This document shows, piece by piece, positions 37,101-45,085 of a DNA stretch of 64,000 nt. Position numbers and translations under genes: made by a program. The first letter of the stretch is position 1, and each line of letters begins with the position of its first letter. The notes below the pieces were generated by a model, which saw only the letters and a program-made list of their open reading frames with translations, was not told the DNA's origin and ran no database searches. The DNA comes from an uncultured Eubacteriales bacterium (GTDB lineage: Bacteria > Bacillota > Clostridia > Oscillospirales > Acutalibacteraceae), in assembly GCA_934477125.1 (NCBI GenBank), contig CAKSOL010000012.1, forward strand, positions 1-64,000, in the 5' to 3' direction.

Positions 37101-38196
37101 AAGCTATTTCGCCGTCGATAACCGGAATATTATTGCTTTCGATTTTATACCCTATTACGGCATTTTTTTCTGTTACCGCCGACACCTTTCCTCCCTCGCC
37201 GGCGCGGATGACCGTATCTATTCCCGAAATGCTGCCTGCGCTGTCGGCGGTTGAGTTATTGAATATAGCTATTGTTTTATAATTTTTATATATCGGAGTT
37301 TGAGAAGCAACCTTTACGGTGTTTACCGAGCCTCCGTTGATTTCTGCTATTCTAAGTCCTGAGGAGCCTGTATCTTGTCTATCCGCTGTCATACAAAGCG
37401 TTCCTACTGTGCCGCCGTTAATAACAGCCTTAACAACTCCATGAGTTGTATTCGCCAGTTGGAATGTATGTCCCATTGTTATGTTATTTACTGTTCCGCC
37501 GTTGACGGTAAAGCTGTAATTTCCTTTCCAAATTAAGGCGCTATCTGTGTTCTTGCGGTAGCCGTACGCTACTGCCAGCGTGTCGACCGAGCCGCCGTTG
37601 ACGGTTATATCAGTGCTGACTCCGGCAAGGCTGGCTCCCCATCCGCCGGCAGCCACAATACCGAAATTCCCGGAATTAACCGTCATTTTGTTCTCGGTGT
37701 TTGCGGTCAGGAATGCAACATTTCTGTTAAACGCATCAACAGTCGGAGTTGTGATATTCTCTCCGAAGGTAACATCAACGCCGACTTTCCTTTCAGACTT
37801 GAAGCCGAAAGGATCATATCTGTTTGCCGGTGTAAACCGCAAATTGCTGAAAGAAATTTTTCCGGCTAAGTTATATGTATTTTTGCTTGTTATAGCCGCA
37901 TCGCTGCCGACACCGACAAAATTTATTGCTTTATCGGTTCTGCCGAGCGGATAATGTCCGGTTTCTGCCGAACCGACAGTTCCTATAATATAAACCGTTC
38001 CGTCGTCTTTTACCGCGTTTAACGCGTCGTCAAACGACATCGGGCTTTCGGCGCTTTTTCCGTCTCCTCCACCCGAAGCCGAGGCATAAATAAAATTATT
38101 GGGTCCGGCGCTTTCCGCCGAGCCAAAAACCGCGCCGGACAAGGACGCAGCCAAAATCAGCGCCGTAAATCTATGAAAAAATTTTTTAAAGCTCAC
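34132..38196 (-). CDS. Giant secreted protein: two beta-helix modules, internal dockerin, beta-helix enzyme-like domain
   Basis: A GTG start after GGGTGG gives 1354 residues. Order: signal peptide (1-30); module A (about 37-385) and module B (391-745); helical linker; a type I dockerin in mid-protein (819-875, loops DANGDGVVDILD and DLNDDNLINAED); a Pro/Glu linker; and a C-terminal parallel beta-helix (895-1354) homologous to the proteins at 12090 and 28305. Dockerins are usually terminal, so this placement is unusual and leaves both flanks free. Module A looks recombined from the 13493 and 7476 genes. It is divergent from an AraC regulator. Confidence 0.85.
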   Translation of the reverse strand: MSFKKFFHRFTALILAASLSGAVFGSAESAGPNNFIYASASGGGDGKSAESPMSFDDALNAVKDDGTVYIIGTVGSAETGHYPLGRTDKAINFVGVGSDAAITSKNTYNLAGKISFSNLRFTPANRYDPFGFKSERKVGVDVTFGENITTPTVDAFNRNVAFLTANTENKMTVNSGNFGIVAAGGWGASLAGVSTDITVNGGSVDTLAVAYGYRKNTDSALIWKGNYSFTVNGGTVNNITMGHTFQLANTTHGVVKAVINGGTVGTLCMTADRQDTGSSGLRIAEINGGSVNTVKVASQTPIYKNYKTIAIFNNSTADSAGSISGIDTVIRAGEGGKVSAVTEKNAVIGYKIESNNIPVIDGEIASPDEKTGLYSISGGEHTVEFAPMVLYASSSGGGSGYSVNKPTTMDDALNKICDGGTIRVIGNIGTLSSCYSLGSQTKTVHISGMNSASSLSAGKYFSLAGSLEFSNITFKVSTPAENGFIFERSDNNEVIFGEYVSFPSGWKENLGRIFPAVENSSNKITVKSGSLSVINAAQYNGGAENVNTEITIDGGSVGSLAVAHGFSPGGWNNEIKWSGRFDFTVNGGNVGEIVLGHTQGGLRSTNGAVTATVNGGTVGTIVLNAVNKDLTSAGLRLLQINGGSIDTVKSGAEPVHKNFKTVVILNNGMSENIENLSLSSADTVIKAFGQGTVSACLEGNSLRGYKIETEKIVSIDGEIAFPNPQTGLYSISGGVHNVAFLDDTYKDFARRNTWVQRAEDLLNRSDIEFVSGLESFRSALAVLKTANAQANDSALIGDLKIAWNNLKYTVSGSTASHFLYDYGDANGDGVVDILDLVRSKKHIAVKAYVEEYTLDLNDDNLINAEDLALLREKILLRAAGKTEIKKPEREIIPEPDEAYKLNRMTGGADAAASELRDKILNSADNLKVTGTKYYISPNGNDSNSGLSPETPLKTLGNRINSRLKPGDAVLLERGGVFRLGSSYACVNGVSYGAYGEGNKPAVYGSVTDFADPGYWELTEIPNVWKIKYRFSSDVGIMVFNHGERAGRRMNNIRSLSENGDFVTDLTGSCLYLYYDAGSPGSENYSIEIGTRTILFNLPSYNADNITIDNICFKYSGNFAIRASINSKNITVTNCEIGWIGGALQPDGKNVYGNGIELIGGTQNAIIRNCWIYQIFDSAVTFQGYHNYSQYEICYKNISIENNLMEYCGMSAFEWWARTGDPDGTADDTVIDNISVSGNIMRFTGYGWVKGAVRGARTVQGPWGSYIYSNMSDFVIADNIFDISLGGMYSFPFYSEPAGHIMKNNTYYQISNLQNPYQPNVASRYGKYMYATNQSEFELAIASMEKSPRLVKWLG
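35968..38092 (-). repeat. Two divergent copies of the beta-helix module
   Basis: Module A lies at about 37035-38092 and module B at about 35968-37028. B (opening LYASSSGGGSG) is the most diverged of the six copies in the window. A is a mosaic of sequence types found in the genes at 13493 and 7476. Confidence 0.75.
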
Positions 38197-38509
38197 AGAA
38201 AATCCACCCGATTTCAGTTAATAATAACAGCAGACCTCATCTATGAACAATCTTACCATAAATAGACGTTTTGCGTATAGTAAGTATATTATTTTTCACC
38301 ATAGCAATCTGATTGTAATATGATGATATTCCTGAGTAGCTTAACCGGGAATTTGCCGAAAATCCCTGATTTTAAGCCGTTTTTCAAGGTTTTTCTTTTT
38401 TTCAGCGGCTAACCGGCGGCGTGTTTTGGTTTAACTTGCTATTGAAATTTGCAAAATGATTATGTTAAAATAAATTCATAAGATTTTTTGATTACCGGGT
38501 GAAGAATCA
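38197..38509. promoter_or_regulatory. Divergent control region, giant dockerin gene / AraC
   Basis: For the plus-strand AraC gene, TTGAAA (38442-38447) and TAAAAT (38466-38471) are 18 bases apart. For the minus-strand gene, the candidate regulator site AATCTGATTGT (38306-38316) lies just upstream of a TATACG-like -10. The 30-base element shared with 10287 and 45041 is at 38355-38384. No gene is visible in this 313-base stretch. Confidence 0.55.
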
Positions 38510-39415
38510 ATGAATGATACCTATGTTTCGGTCAGGCTGGACCACAGCTTTAAAATAACGGCTCTTTACAGCCTGTTTCATAACATTTATCCTAAAAACT
38601 ATAAATTTGACGGAGAAACACACGATTTTTGGGAGCTGCTTTATGTTGACCAGGGCTCGCTCGAAGTAACCGCGGACACCGAAAAGCTCATTGTTCACAA
38701 CGGCGAAGCCGTTTTTCACAGACCTATGGAATTTCACGCTCTGAAAACCCTCGGAATAGAAAACGCCTCTGCGATAATATGCAGCTTTTCCTGCGATCAC
38801 CCCTTAATGAAATTTTTTGAAAAGCGAACGGCAAAGCTGAATAAAACCGAATCAATACTTCTTCACCATATATTAGGATACCGTTCAAGTATTTTCAGCA
38901 ACGAAATGATTCCGTTTCACAGCGAGGCTCTGCCGCAGGAATCAATTCCAAACGAAATTTTGCAGGCGGTATCATCGGGACTTGAAGCTCTGCTGCTGAG
39001 CATTTACACGCGCGAGCAGGGATATTCCGCTCCCGAAATTGGGGGCAGCGGCGACGCTCCCGGAACCTACCACGATATAACGCAGAGAATAATTTCTTAC
39101 CTCTTGGAAAATATAGAGTCAAATGTCACATTGGAGCAAATTGCCAAATCGGTTGGTTACAGTATTCCTCATATGACGAAAATATTCAGGAGCGATATGA
39201 ATCAGGGAATAATCTCATATTTTCTGAAAATTAAATTCAATGAGGCAAAGCAGCTGATTTTAGAGGACGAGCTAAGCCTGACCCAGATTTCGGAAAAGCT
39301 CGGTTTCTGCACTCCGACTTATTTTTCTCACGTTTTCAAAAAATATATCGGAATAACGCCGGCTCAATACAAGCAGGAAAATATCTCAAAGAAAAAATCC
39401 GAGGATAAAGACTGA
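38510..39415 (+). CDS. AraC-family transcriptional regulator
   Basis: The 301-residue protein has an N-terminal cupin (ETHDFWELLYVDQGSLEV, HNGEAVFHRPMEFHALK) and a C-terminal double helix-turn-helix (TLEQIAKSVGYSIPHMTKIFRS, LTQISEKLGFCTPTYFSHVFKKYIGITPAQYK). It is divergent from the giant dockerin gene, and matching candidate sites are found before that gene and before the transporter operon at 33189. It is therefore the likely activator of the whole secreted-protein and transport block. A strong terminator follows. Confidence 0.9.
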   Translation: MNDTYVSVRLDHSFKITALYSLFHNIYPKNYKFDGETHDFWELLYVDQGSLEVTADTEKLIVHNGEAVFHRPMEFHALKTLGIENASAIICSFSCDHPLMKFFEKRTAKLNKTESILLHHILGYRSSIFSNEMIPFHSEALPQESIPNEILQAVSSGLEALLLSIYTREQGYSAPEIGGSGDAPGTYHDITQRIISYLLENIESNVTLEQIAKSVGYSIPHMTKIFRSDMNQGIISYFLKIKFNEAKQLILEDELSLTQISEKLGFCTPTYFSHVFKKYIGITPAQYKQENISKKKSEDKD

Positions 39416-39438
39416 AAAAATCAAGTGTTGGATATAGC

Positions 39439-39478
39439 AAATCGGCTGTAAAAAAACTTACGTTTTTACAGCCGATTT
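39439..39478. terminator. Bidirectional terminator after AraC
   Basis: A 16-bp perfect stem (AAATCGGCTGTAAAAA with its complement) encloses an 8-base loop. T-rich sequence follows on the plus strand and A/T flanks exist on both sides. It separates the AraC gene from the convergent glycosidase-like gene ending at 39482. Confidence 0.9.
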
Positions 39479-39481
39479 ATT

Positions 39482-42148
39482 TTATTCTATACCTATTATA
39501 TATACGGGCGAGCCGGTAAGCCCAACAGTCACCCTGCCGTTTTGGGCGGTATAAATTTTCTTATTTCCCATAATGTCATAAACCTCAACCTGCTCCGACT
39601 CGGTTTCAAATACCGCTGTGTCGGTTTCGGTCCACTGACAGTTCCAGGGGAGCGAGGGCGTTCTGAGACCGGTTCTTCCGATGCTGTTTTTTCTCGCGTT
39701 GCTTAAAACCTGCGCGTTTGAATATGCAACCGTTACACTTCCGAAAAGCTCGGTATCAAACGTAAAGGCTCTGACGCCGCCGTTATTATAGCCCTCGTCG
39801 TATTTTTCATTTATTCTGCCGCTGTTTTTGACCATACTTTCAAGCCGGCGCGTCATAACCGCAAATGCTGCTCCAGCAGGCTTCGGTTTTACCACATTAT
39901 AAAAATCCTGCTTATAAAACAGCCCGAAGTTATATTCGCCGTTTGAACTGTTATATCCGCTGTTATAAGAGGTGCGGTCATACATCTGGTAATACTGAAT
40001 ACGGTCGGCGCCGTAGGCAGAGCAGATAGCGCCTATACGGACTATATAATCCGCCTGCGTTCTGATATCGACGCTGCGCGAATCTCCCGGAGCAGTCGGA
40101 TATCCGACCTCGGTCAGATAAAAGTCCTTTTCCGTCTGTGTTTGTTCATCCGGATTTTCGGAAAGGAATTTTTTCATCCTCTGCATACCGCATTCAATGT
40201 TCCACAGCTCCCCGCCGTATTCCGGCTTTGCCATTGCGTAGGTATCGGGCATATACGGATTGCCGTAAATATGAGTTGTAAGAACCTTTATGTCCTGCCA
40301 AAAGCTGTTTACATGCGTATTTACTCCGTCCCCGTCAATATCCTCGTCAAAGCCCAAAAATCGCTCAAGCCAGGATGTCTCGCAGGCGGAGCAGGGAGTC
40401 GGAATATATGTCAAATTCGGATATTTGGCTTTAAGGGCGTTATAGGTCGGCAGAAATGTATAATAATAGAACTTGGGGAACAGCTCGTCAACCGCAGGTC
40501 CTCCGGCTTTAAGGGACAGAAGGCTCATTTCGTTTCCGCATTCAAGCGAATCGACATAACCTGCAAGAGCGTCGGCTGTAGTCATAAATGAGCTTACATA
40601 GCTGTCTATGTTTTCGGCAGAATCATTATTCGGTCCGAAGCCGCCGTTAATGCGGTTGATTCCCATACCGATAAGGGTGTCCATCATTTTGAACGAACCG
40701 GGTTCGTTTCCCGCGCGGACGGTTGCAACACCTATTTTTTTCATCAGCCGCGCAGTATCGGCATACCGCTCCAGTATCATCGGGCTGTCCTTTTTCCCGG
40801 CAGCCGCAGAGGCTATACCGAAAGGACTGCTTGCGCTGTAGCGGTAATCGTAATCTTCAACCAACGCGAACGGAAAACATTCCTTATAGGATGAATTTTC
40901 CGATATCACATAAAGATTGAGGTAATACATACCGTATTGACCGGAAACGGTAACAGTACGGTTTGCATCAAGAAAAGCCGATATTTTATTATCCGTAAAA
41001 AGCCCGGCATCTGTAATATTTCCGTAGCTGTCTCTTATATCGTATCTCAGGCTGAACGTAAGCTCCCTGCCGAGCAGATTTGTAACGTTGAGATTAAGGC
41101 TTACGCTGTCCCCCTCAAACACGGTTGAGGAGTCGCCGGAGTCATCAATCGCGGCAATTCCGGCGGCAAAATCGGAATTTTTGCCCTTGAACAGTCCGAG
41201 GTAATCGGGAGACTGCGTTTCGCTTGTCATATCGACAAAGGAGATATAATAGCTGTGAGTATATTCAAGCGACTGTGAATTATTAAAATACAGCGGCAGT
41301 CTTGTTCCGAGACGGTCCTCAACCATATGCTGCTCGGTCGGAACATTTTCACCGCGGACGGCGGTATACATTTTATGCAGGCTGTCGATATAATCTATAT
41401 AAACAAGGCTTTCAAATTCCGGATAAGGATAATCGAGATTATCGGGATATATCCATTGCTCGTTTACCTGAACCCTGTCCTTTTCGTAACCGTTGGGATA
41501 GCTCCTTGATATATAGGATTTATCCTTTGAAATCATATCCGGCGCCGAGACTGCGGCGCATAGGGTTACTGCTATACAGTTTTCAAAAAATGTATAGACC
41601 GCACTGATTTCGGAGCTTTCAGCCGCAGCGCCGCTTACAGTATAGGTTACTTGAAGCCGGGTATTCCCTTTCTCATCGGCGCTTTCCTCAAAGCTTAAAA
41701 CCGTTTCCGCCGTCGCCTCGTTTTTTCCGCCGGTGCTTAGCAGCCTGAGCTTTCCTGCTCCGTCTACCGCGTCAAGCTTCTCGCCGTTCGCCTGGCGGAA
41801 AGCGATTGTTTCATTTCCGAGCCTGTCGATACCGTAAGCGTAATTCTTACCCTCATAATAATATCCGAGAGCCGTTACATCATCCAGCGCAGACTGCGGA
41901 AAGCTGCCGGCAGAGCTGCCGAAAAGGCTGTTGGCTTTGCCCGGAGTAACACCGGCGGACAACGTATCTTCAAATCCGGCATTTTCGGCGGCGGTTTCAT
42001 TCTTCCACATTGAAACCAATTTCGTATAGCTGCCGCAGTCCGATAAAAACCAAGTATCGCCGCCGTCGGCGTAATTATACTTCATCGCAAAAGCGTTTAA
42101 TGCAAGACAAAGGACCGTTAAAATACATACAAATCTTTTGATTTTCAT
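39482..42148 (-). CDS. Secreted glycoside hydrolase-like protein, clan GH-A type
   Basis: The 888-residue protein has a signal peptide (MKIKRFVCILTVLCLALNAF), a beta-sandwich front (25-430) and a TIM-barrel domain (about 440-800). Two glutamates stand where clan GH-A retaining enzymes have them: Glu540 after Asn (LECGNEMSLL, acid/base) and Glu680 (FYLTEVGYP, nucleophile). A C-terminal beta-domain follows. The GH family number cannot be fixed by eye; the GH39/GH5-like types are candidates. It has no dockerin of its own, but the dockerin protein at 42167 is encoded 18 bases upstream in the same transcript. Confidence 0.75.
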   Translation of the reverse strand: MKIKRFVCILTVLCLALNAFAMKYNYADGGDTWFLSDCGSYTKLVSMWKNETAAENAGFEDTLSAGVTPGKANSLFGSSAGSFPQSALDDVTALGYYYEGKNYAYGIDRLGNETIAFRQANGEKLDAVDGAGKLRLLSTGGKNEATAETVLSFEESADEKGNTRLQVTYTVSGAAAESSEISAVYTFFENCIAVTLCAAVSAPDMISKDKSYISRSYPNGYEKDRVQVNEQWIYPDNLDYPYPEFESLVYIDYIDSLHKMYTAVRGENVPTEQHMVEDRLGTRLPLYFNNSQSLEYTHSYYISFVDMTSETQSPDYLGLFKGKNSDFAAGIAAIDDSGDSSTVFEGDSVSLNLNVTNLLGRELTFSLRYDIRDSYGNITDAGLFTDNKISAFLDANRTVTVSGQYGMYYLNLYVISENSSYKECFPFALVEDYDYRYSASSPFGIASAAAGKKDSPMILERYADTARLMKKIGVATVRAGNEPGSFKMMDTLIGMGINRINGGFGPNNDSAENIDSYVSSFMTTADALAGYVDSLECGNEMSLLSLKAGGPAVDELFPKFYYYTFLPTYNALKAKYPNLTYIPTPCSACETSWLERFLGFDEDIDGDGVNTHVNSFWQDIKVLTTHIYGNPYMPDTYAMAKPEYGGELWNIECGMQRMKKFLSENPDEQTQTEKDFYLTEVGYPTAPGDSRSVDIRTQADYIVRIGAICSAYGADRIQYYQMYDRTSYNSGYNSSNGEYNFGLFYKQDFYNVVKPKPAGAAFAVMTRRLESMVKNSGRINEKYDEGYNNGGVRAFTFDTELFGSVTVAYSNAQVLSNARKNSIGRTGLRTPSLPWNCQWTETDTAVFETESEQVEVYDIMGNKKIYTAQNGRVTVGLTGSPVYIIGIE

Positions 42149-42166
42149 ATTATTTCTCCGCTCCTC

Positions 42167-45001
42167 CTATTTACCGAGAGCCGCCGGAACTCCGGACAGC
42201 CACTTTTTCATACGTACCAAATCGAGAATATCTAGCCTGCCGTCAACATTGACGTCGGCATTATCGCGCGCGGCATTGCAGTCGGACACAATCCTGTCTC
42301 TGAGGCATTTCAAATCGTCTGCCTCAATAGCGCCGTTTCCGTCGATATCGCCGTAAAGAGTATATTCCGCAGAGTAAGCTGTATTCTCTCCTGCAACGGT
42401 CTGGCATCCGCTGATTTCTCCGCTGACATTTCCGCGCCATCCGATAAATTTATAGCCGATATGCCGGTTTGCTCTCGGCAGTCTGATTGTATGCGTGGCA
42501 GATGCCGTTAAGGCTGCATTTCCGATACCGGTATTATCAAAGGAGACTGTTTTCCAGCTGTCAGAAAGCTCGATAACCGGAGCGCCGATATTCCCTATAA
42601 CCAGATTGCCGGTTATTTTTGAATAACAAAGAGTAACGGTATCACCTGCGTTGAGATAGCCCAAATCATATGCCGTTCCGGGCGCTATTGAACCGGTATA
42701 TATTTCCTCAACGGTATTTCCCTTAACAAGCAGCATTTTATCGCCAGCCACGGTTCTGTCCGCAGTATCGTTAAGTCTCAGAACCGCGTTGCCGCACAGC
42801 GGCGCCGTATACCGCATATAAACTCCGATATTATAGCTTTTCTTTATTTCCTCGGTTCTGTCGGTATTCTTTCCGTAACCGAAGGTTGCGAAAATACCCT
42901 TGGATTTATAAGGAAGTCCCAGCTTTGACCGGTCGGCATACGCCGAGCCGAGTGCCGGATACATAACTCCGACTGTTCCGCTCTCGCCGGTGCGTATATC
43001 TCCGGCGGCGGTTTGGGAAACGGTAAGGCTGTTATATATTTTTCCGCTCCTTATAAGCTCATACGGCTTCAGTACGTTCATAAGGGCGGACGCGTTATCG
43101 CCCTTAACGTAATTCCCTATTCCCAAGGTATCATAATCTGTCTGTTCGGCGGTTTTTTCTACCGGATTGTTAAAATACCCGAATGACCACACGCCTGCGG
43201 TATTGTCAGCCGTGCTGTAATTATTATATTTTCTGCCGTTAGAATAGCAGCTTTCAAAATAATCAACCGCTCTGTGCTTATAAACGGTTTTCTCGTCCTC
43301 TGAAAGCTTTTCTGTCAGCGCCGCCCTCGGAATACCGATATTTATATCCGTATCCGCCGCAGCGAATGCCGCAAGCCAAAGCGTTTCACCCTTCAAAAGC
43401 CTTACTGCCGAGATGCAGTTATCTCTGCCGGCATTTATTGTCCTTTCTTGTAGCACTGATGTTCTTACGCCGTCCGCAGTTTCCTTAATCAGCGAATATC
43501 TGACTGTTCCGTCCGAGCTTATCGGAGCGGAAAACTCATACTCGCCCTCGTAAGGCGCGGTAAATCCGAACATCATATTTTCCCCGCCGGAGCTGAAGAT
43601 TATTGTGCGGCCGCGGCTCGCATCGGCGGCTGAGGAGGCGTTTCCGAGAGAAGTGAAGAATTTGTATTTTGACAGGCAGCCTGAGCCGGAAAGCTCGTAT
43701 GCCTCCGAAATCTTACCCTTATTTTCCGTCCTCTGTTCGTTTAAATAACAAACAGTTCCGGTTGTATCAACCGTTTCGCAATTTGCGCTGCCACCGCTTA
43801 CTGAAACCGAATAAAGCGACGAGGAGCTGAGGGTTTTAATTCTGACAAGGCGCTCATAGCCGTCTGACGGAGCAGTCAGAGAAAGCGAATTATCGGCGGT
43901 AGTAAAATACTGAACTGAGCCAGAGGAGTCTGCCACCTCAACAGAATAGACCCCCGAAGTCAGTATTTTATCCCAGCTCAGGTTAAGCTTATTTTCCGAA
44001 TATTCCGCATTCAGCCCTATTTCACTATCAGAGGAAACGCCGTTTTCGCCGCATACTTCTCTTAAAGCGGCGTATTTCCAAACAGACGCTTCGTCGGACG
44101 GTATAATGCCGCCGGAATAAACGCTGTCAAAGGCGGAATACACACCGTATTTTGAATTTTTCGCGTTCTGTTTTGCTGAGGAAAGCGCGTCTGCGGCGGA
44201 CGAATCCATAGTTTCGGTGCTTTTCCCTCCGAAAAAGCCGCGCATAAACGCCGTAAGTCCGCTTAAAATGCCCTCATTTTCCGTATAACGTGCGCTGTCC
44301 GGCATCAAAACAAGACCGGGATTCCAGAGAATATGTATCCCGTCGCCGCTCGCGACATACTTATTTGAGGTAACCTCAAATCTGATAACATCGCCTGCCG
44401 ACACTCTGACCGAAACGCCGCTGAAAGCAGCAGCTTTGCCGTCAAGAGATATCCAGCCGTTTTCCGGAGAAACATTCACACCGTTAAGGGTTATACGCAC
44501 CATTCCGTAATATCCCTCAACAGTTCCGTAATTTGAGGCTGTATTTGAGTCAAGAGAGACTGTTCCGGTCTCAGGAACATAAAACGCCCAACAGACCGAC
44601 GGTTTTGCGTTTAAAGGCAATCCGTCAGTCTTGTTACTTATACGTATTCTCGCACCGGAGGAAAGTCCGAGACCGCGTTTACATTCGTTGCTGTACCAAT
44701 ATCCGTCGCCGCCGCTGTAAATATCAAGCTCCTGCCACAAAGGAGAGTCGCAATCAAGCGCATACTGATATTTCCAGCAGCCCTCCGACTGATTTGACGC
44801 AGCAAAATCCGCCATACCGTCGAAAATCATGGCTCCGCTCTCGTCTCCTCCCGGAGCAGCAATCAAATATCCGTTTCCGCTCGCAGCATAGCAGACGGCG
44901 TTAAGCAATATGGAAACAACCGAAAAAACTGCCGCAAAACGCAGCTTTGAGCCTGAAAGCCAACCCTTGCCATATGTTTTACCGAAAAACAGTCCTCTCA
45001 T
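42167..45001 (-). CDS. Secreted dockerin protein with carbohydrate-binding-like domains
   Basis: The 944-residue protein has an N-terminal export signal preceded by a long basic region (hydrophobic core FAAVFSVVSILLNAVCYAAS). Beta-sandwich regions follow, one fibronectin-III-like (LNLSWDKILTSGVYSVEVAD near 345-400), then a bacterial-repeat-like segment (YKFIGWRGNVSGE near 855) and a C-terminal type I dockerin (loops DIDGNGAIEADD and DVNVDGRLDILD). No catalytic motif was recognised, so it probably binds glycan. It is upstream of and likely co-expressed with the GH-A-like gene. Confidence 0.8.
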   Translation of the reverse strand: MRGLFFGKTYGKGWLSGSKLRFAAVFSVVSILLNAVCYAASGNGYLIAAPGGDESGAMIFDGMADFAASNQSEGCWKYQYALDCDSPLWQELDIYSGGDGYWYSNECKRGLGLSSGARIRISNKTDGLPLNAKPSVCWAFYVPETGTVSLDSNTASNYGTVEGYYGMVRITLNGVNVSPENGWISLDGKAAAFSGVSVRVSAGDVIRFEVTSNKYVASGDGIHILWNPGLVLMPDSARYTENEGILSGLTAFMRGFFGGKSTETMDSSAADALSSAKQNAKNSKYGVYSAFDSVYSGGIIPSDEASVWKYAALREVCGENGVSSDSEIGLNAEYSENKLNLSWDKILTSGVYSVEVADSSGSVQYFTTADNSLSLTAPSDGYERLVRIKTLSSSSLYSVSVSGGSANCETVDTTGTVCYLNEQRTENKGKISEAYELSGSGCLSKYKFFTSLGNASSAADASRGRTIIFSSGGENMMFGFTAPYEGEYEFSAPISSDGTVRYSLIKETADGVRTSVLQERTINAGRDNCISAVRLLKGETLWLAAFAAADTDINIGIPRAALTEKLSEDEKTVYKHRAVDYFESCYSNGRKYNNYSTADNTAGVWSFGYFNNPVEKTAEQTDYDTLGIGNYVKGDNASALMNVLKPYELIRSGKIYNSLTVSQTAAGDIRTGESGTVGVMYPALGSAYADRSKLGLPYKSKGIFATFGYGKNTDRTEEIKKSYNIGVYMRYTAPLCGNAVLRLNDTADRTVAGDKMLLVKGNTVEEIYTGSIAPGTAYDLGYLNAGDTVTLCYSKITGNLVIGNIGAPVIELSDSWKTVSFDNTGIGNAALTASATHTIRLPRANRHIGYKFIGWRGNVSGEISGCQTVAGENTAYSAEYTLYGDIDGNGAIEADDLKCLRDRIVSDCNAARDNADVNVDGRLDILDLVRMKKWLSGVPAALGK

Positions 45002-45040
45002 ATGTTTCCCCTTTCTACTTAACGCCTATGAGTATGACAA

Positions 45041-45070
45041 GCCGAAAATAGCCGGAATTATACCGTTTTA
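45041..45070. repeat. Shared upstream element, third copy
   Basis: This 30-base stretch matches 10287-10316 at 25 of 30 positions and 38355-38384 at 21 of 30, without gaps. The ends GCCGAAAA and CCGTTTT are common to all three copies. It lies 40 bases before the dockerin gene at 42167-45001. The sequence just outside (AACGCCT, GACAA) is also shared with the 10287 copy. Confidence 0.55.
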
Positions 45071-45085
45071 TAGGCAGATTAGGAT

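Noticed and set aside
7476..38196. CRISPR-like arrays suggested by the many repeats
   Set aside because: Repeats are long, protein-coding and in frame, with no short regular direct repeats and spacers, and no cas genes.
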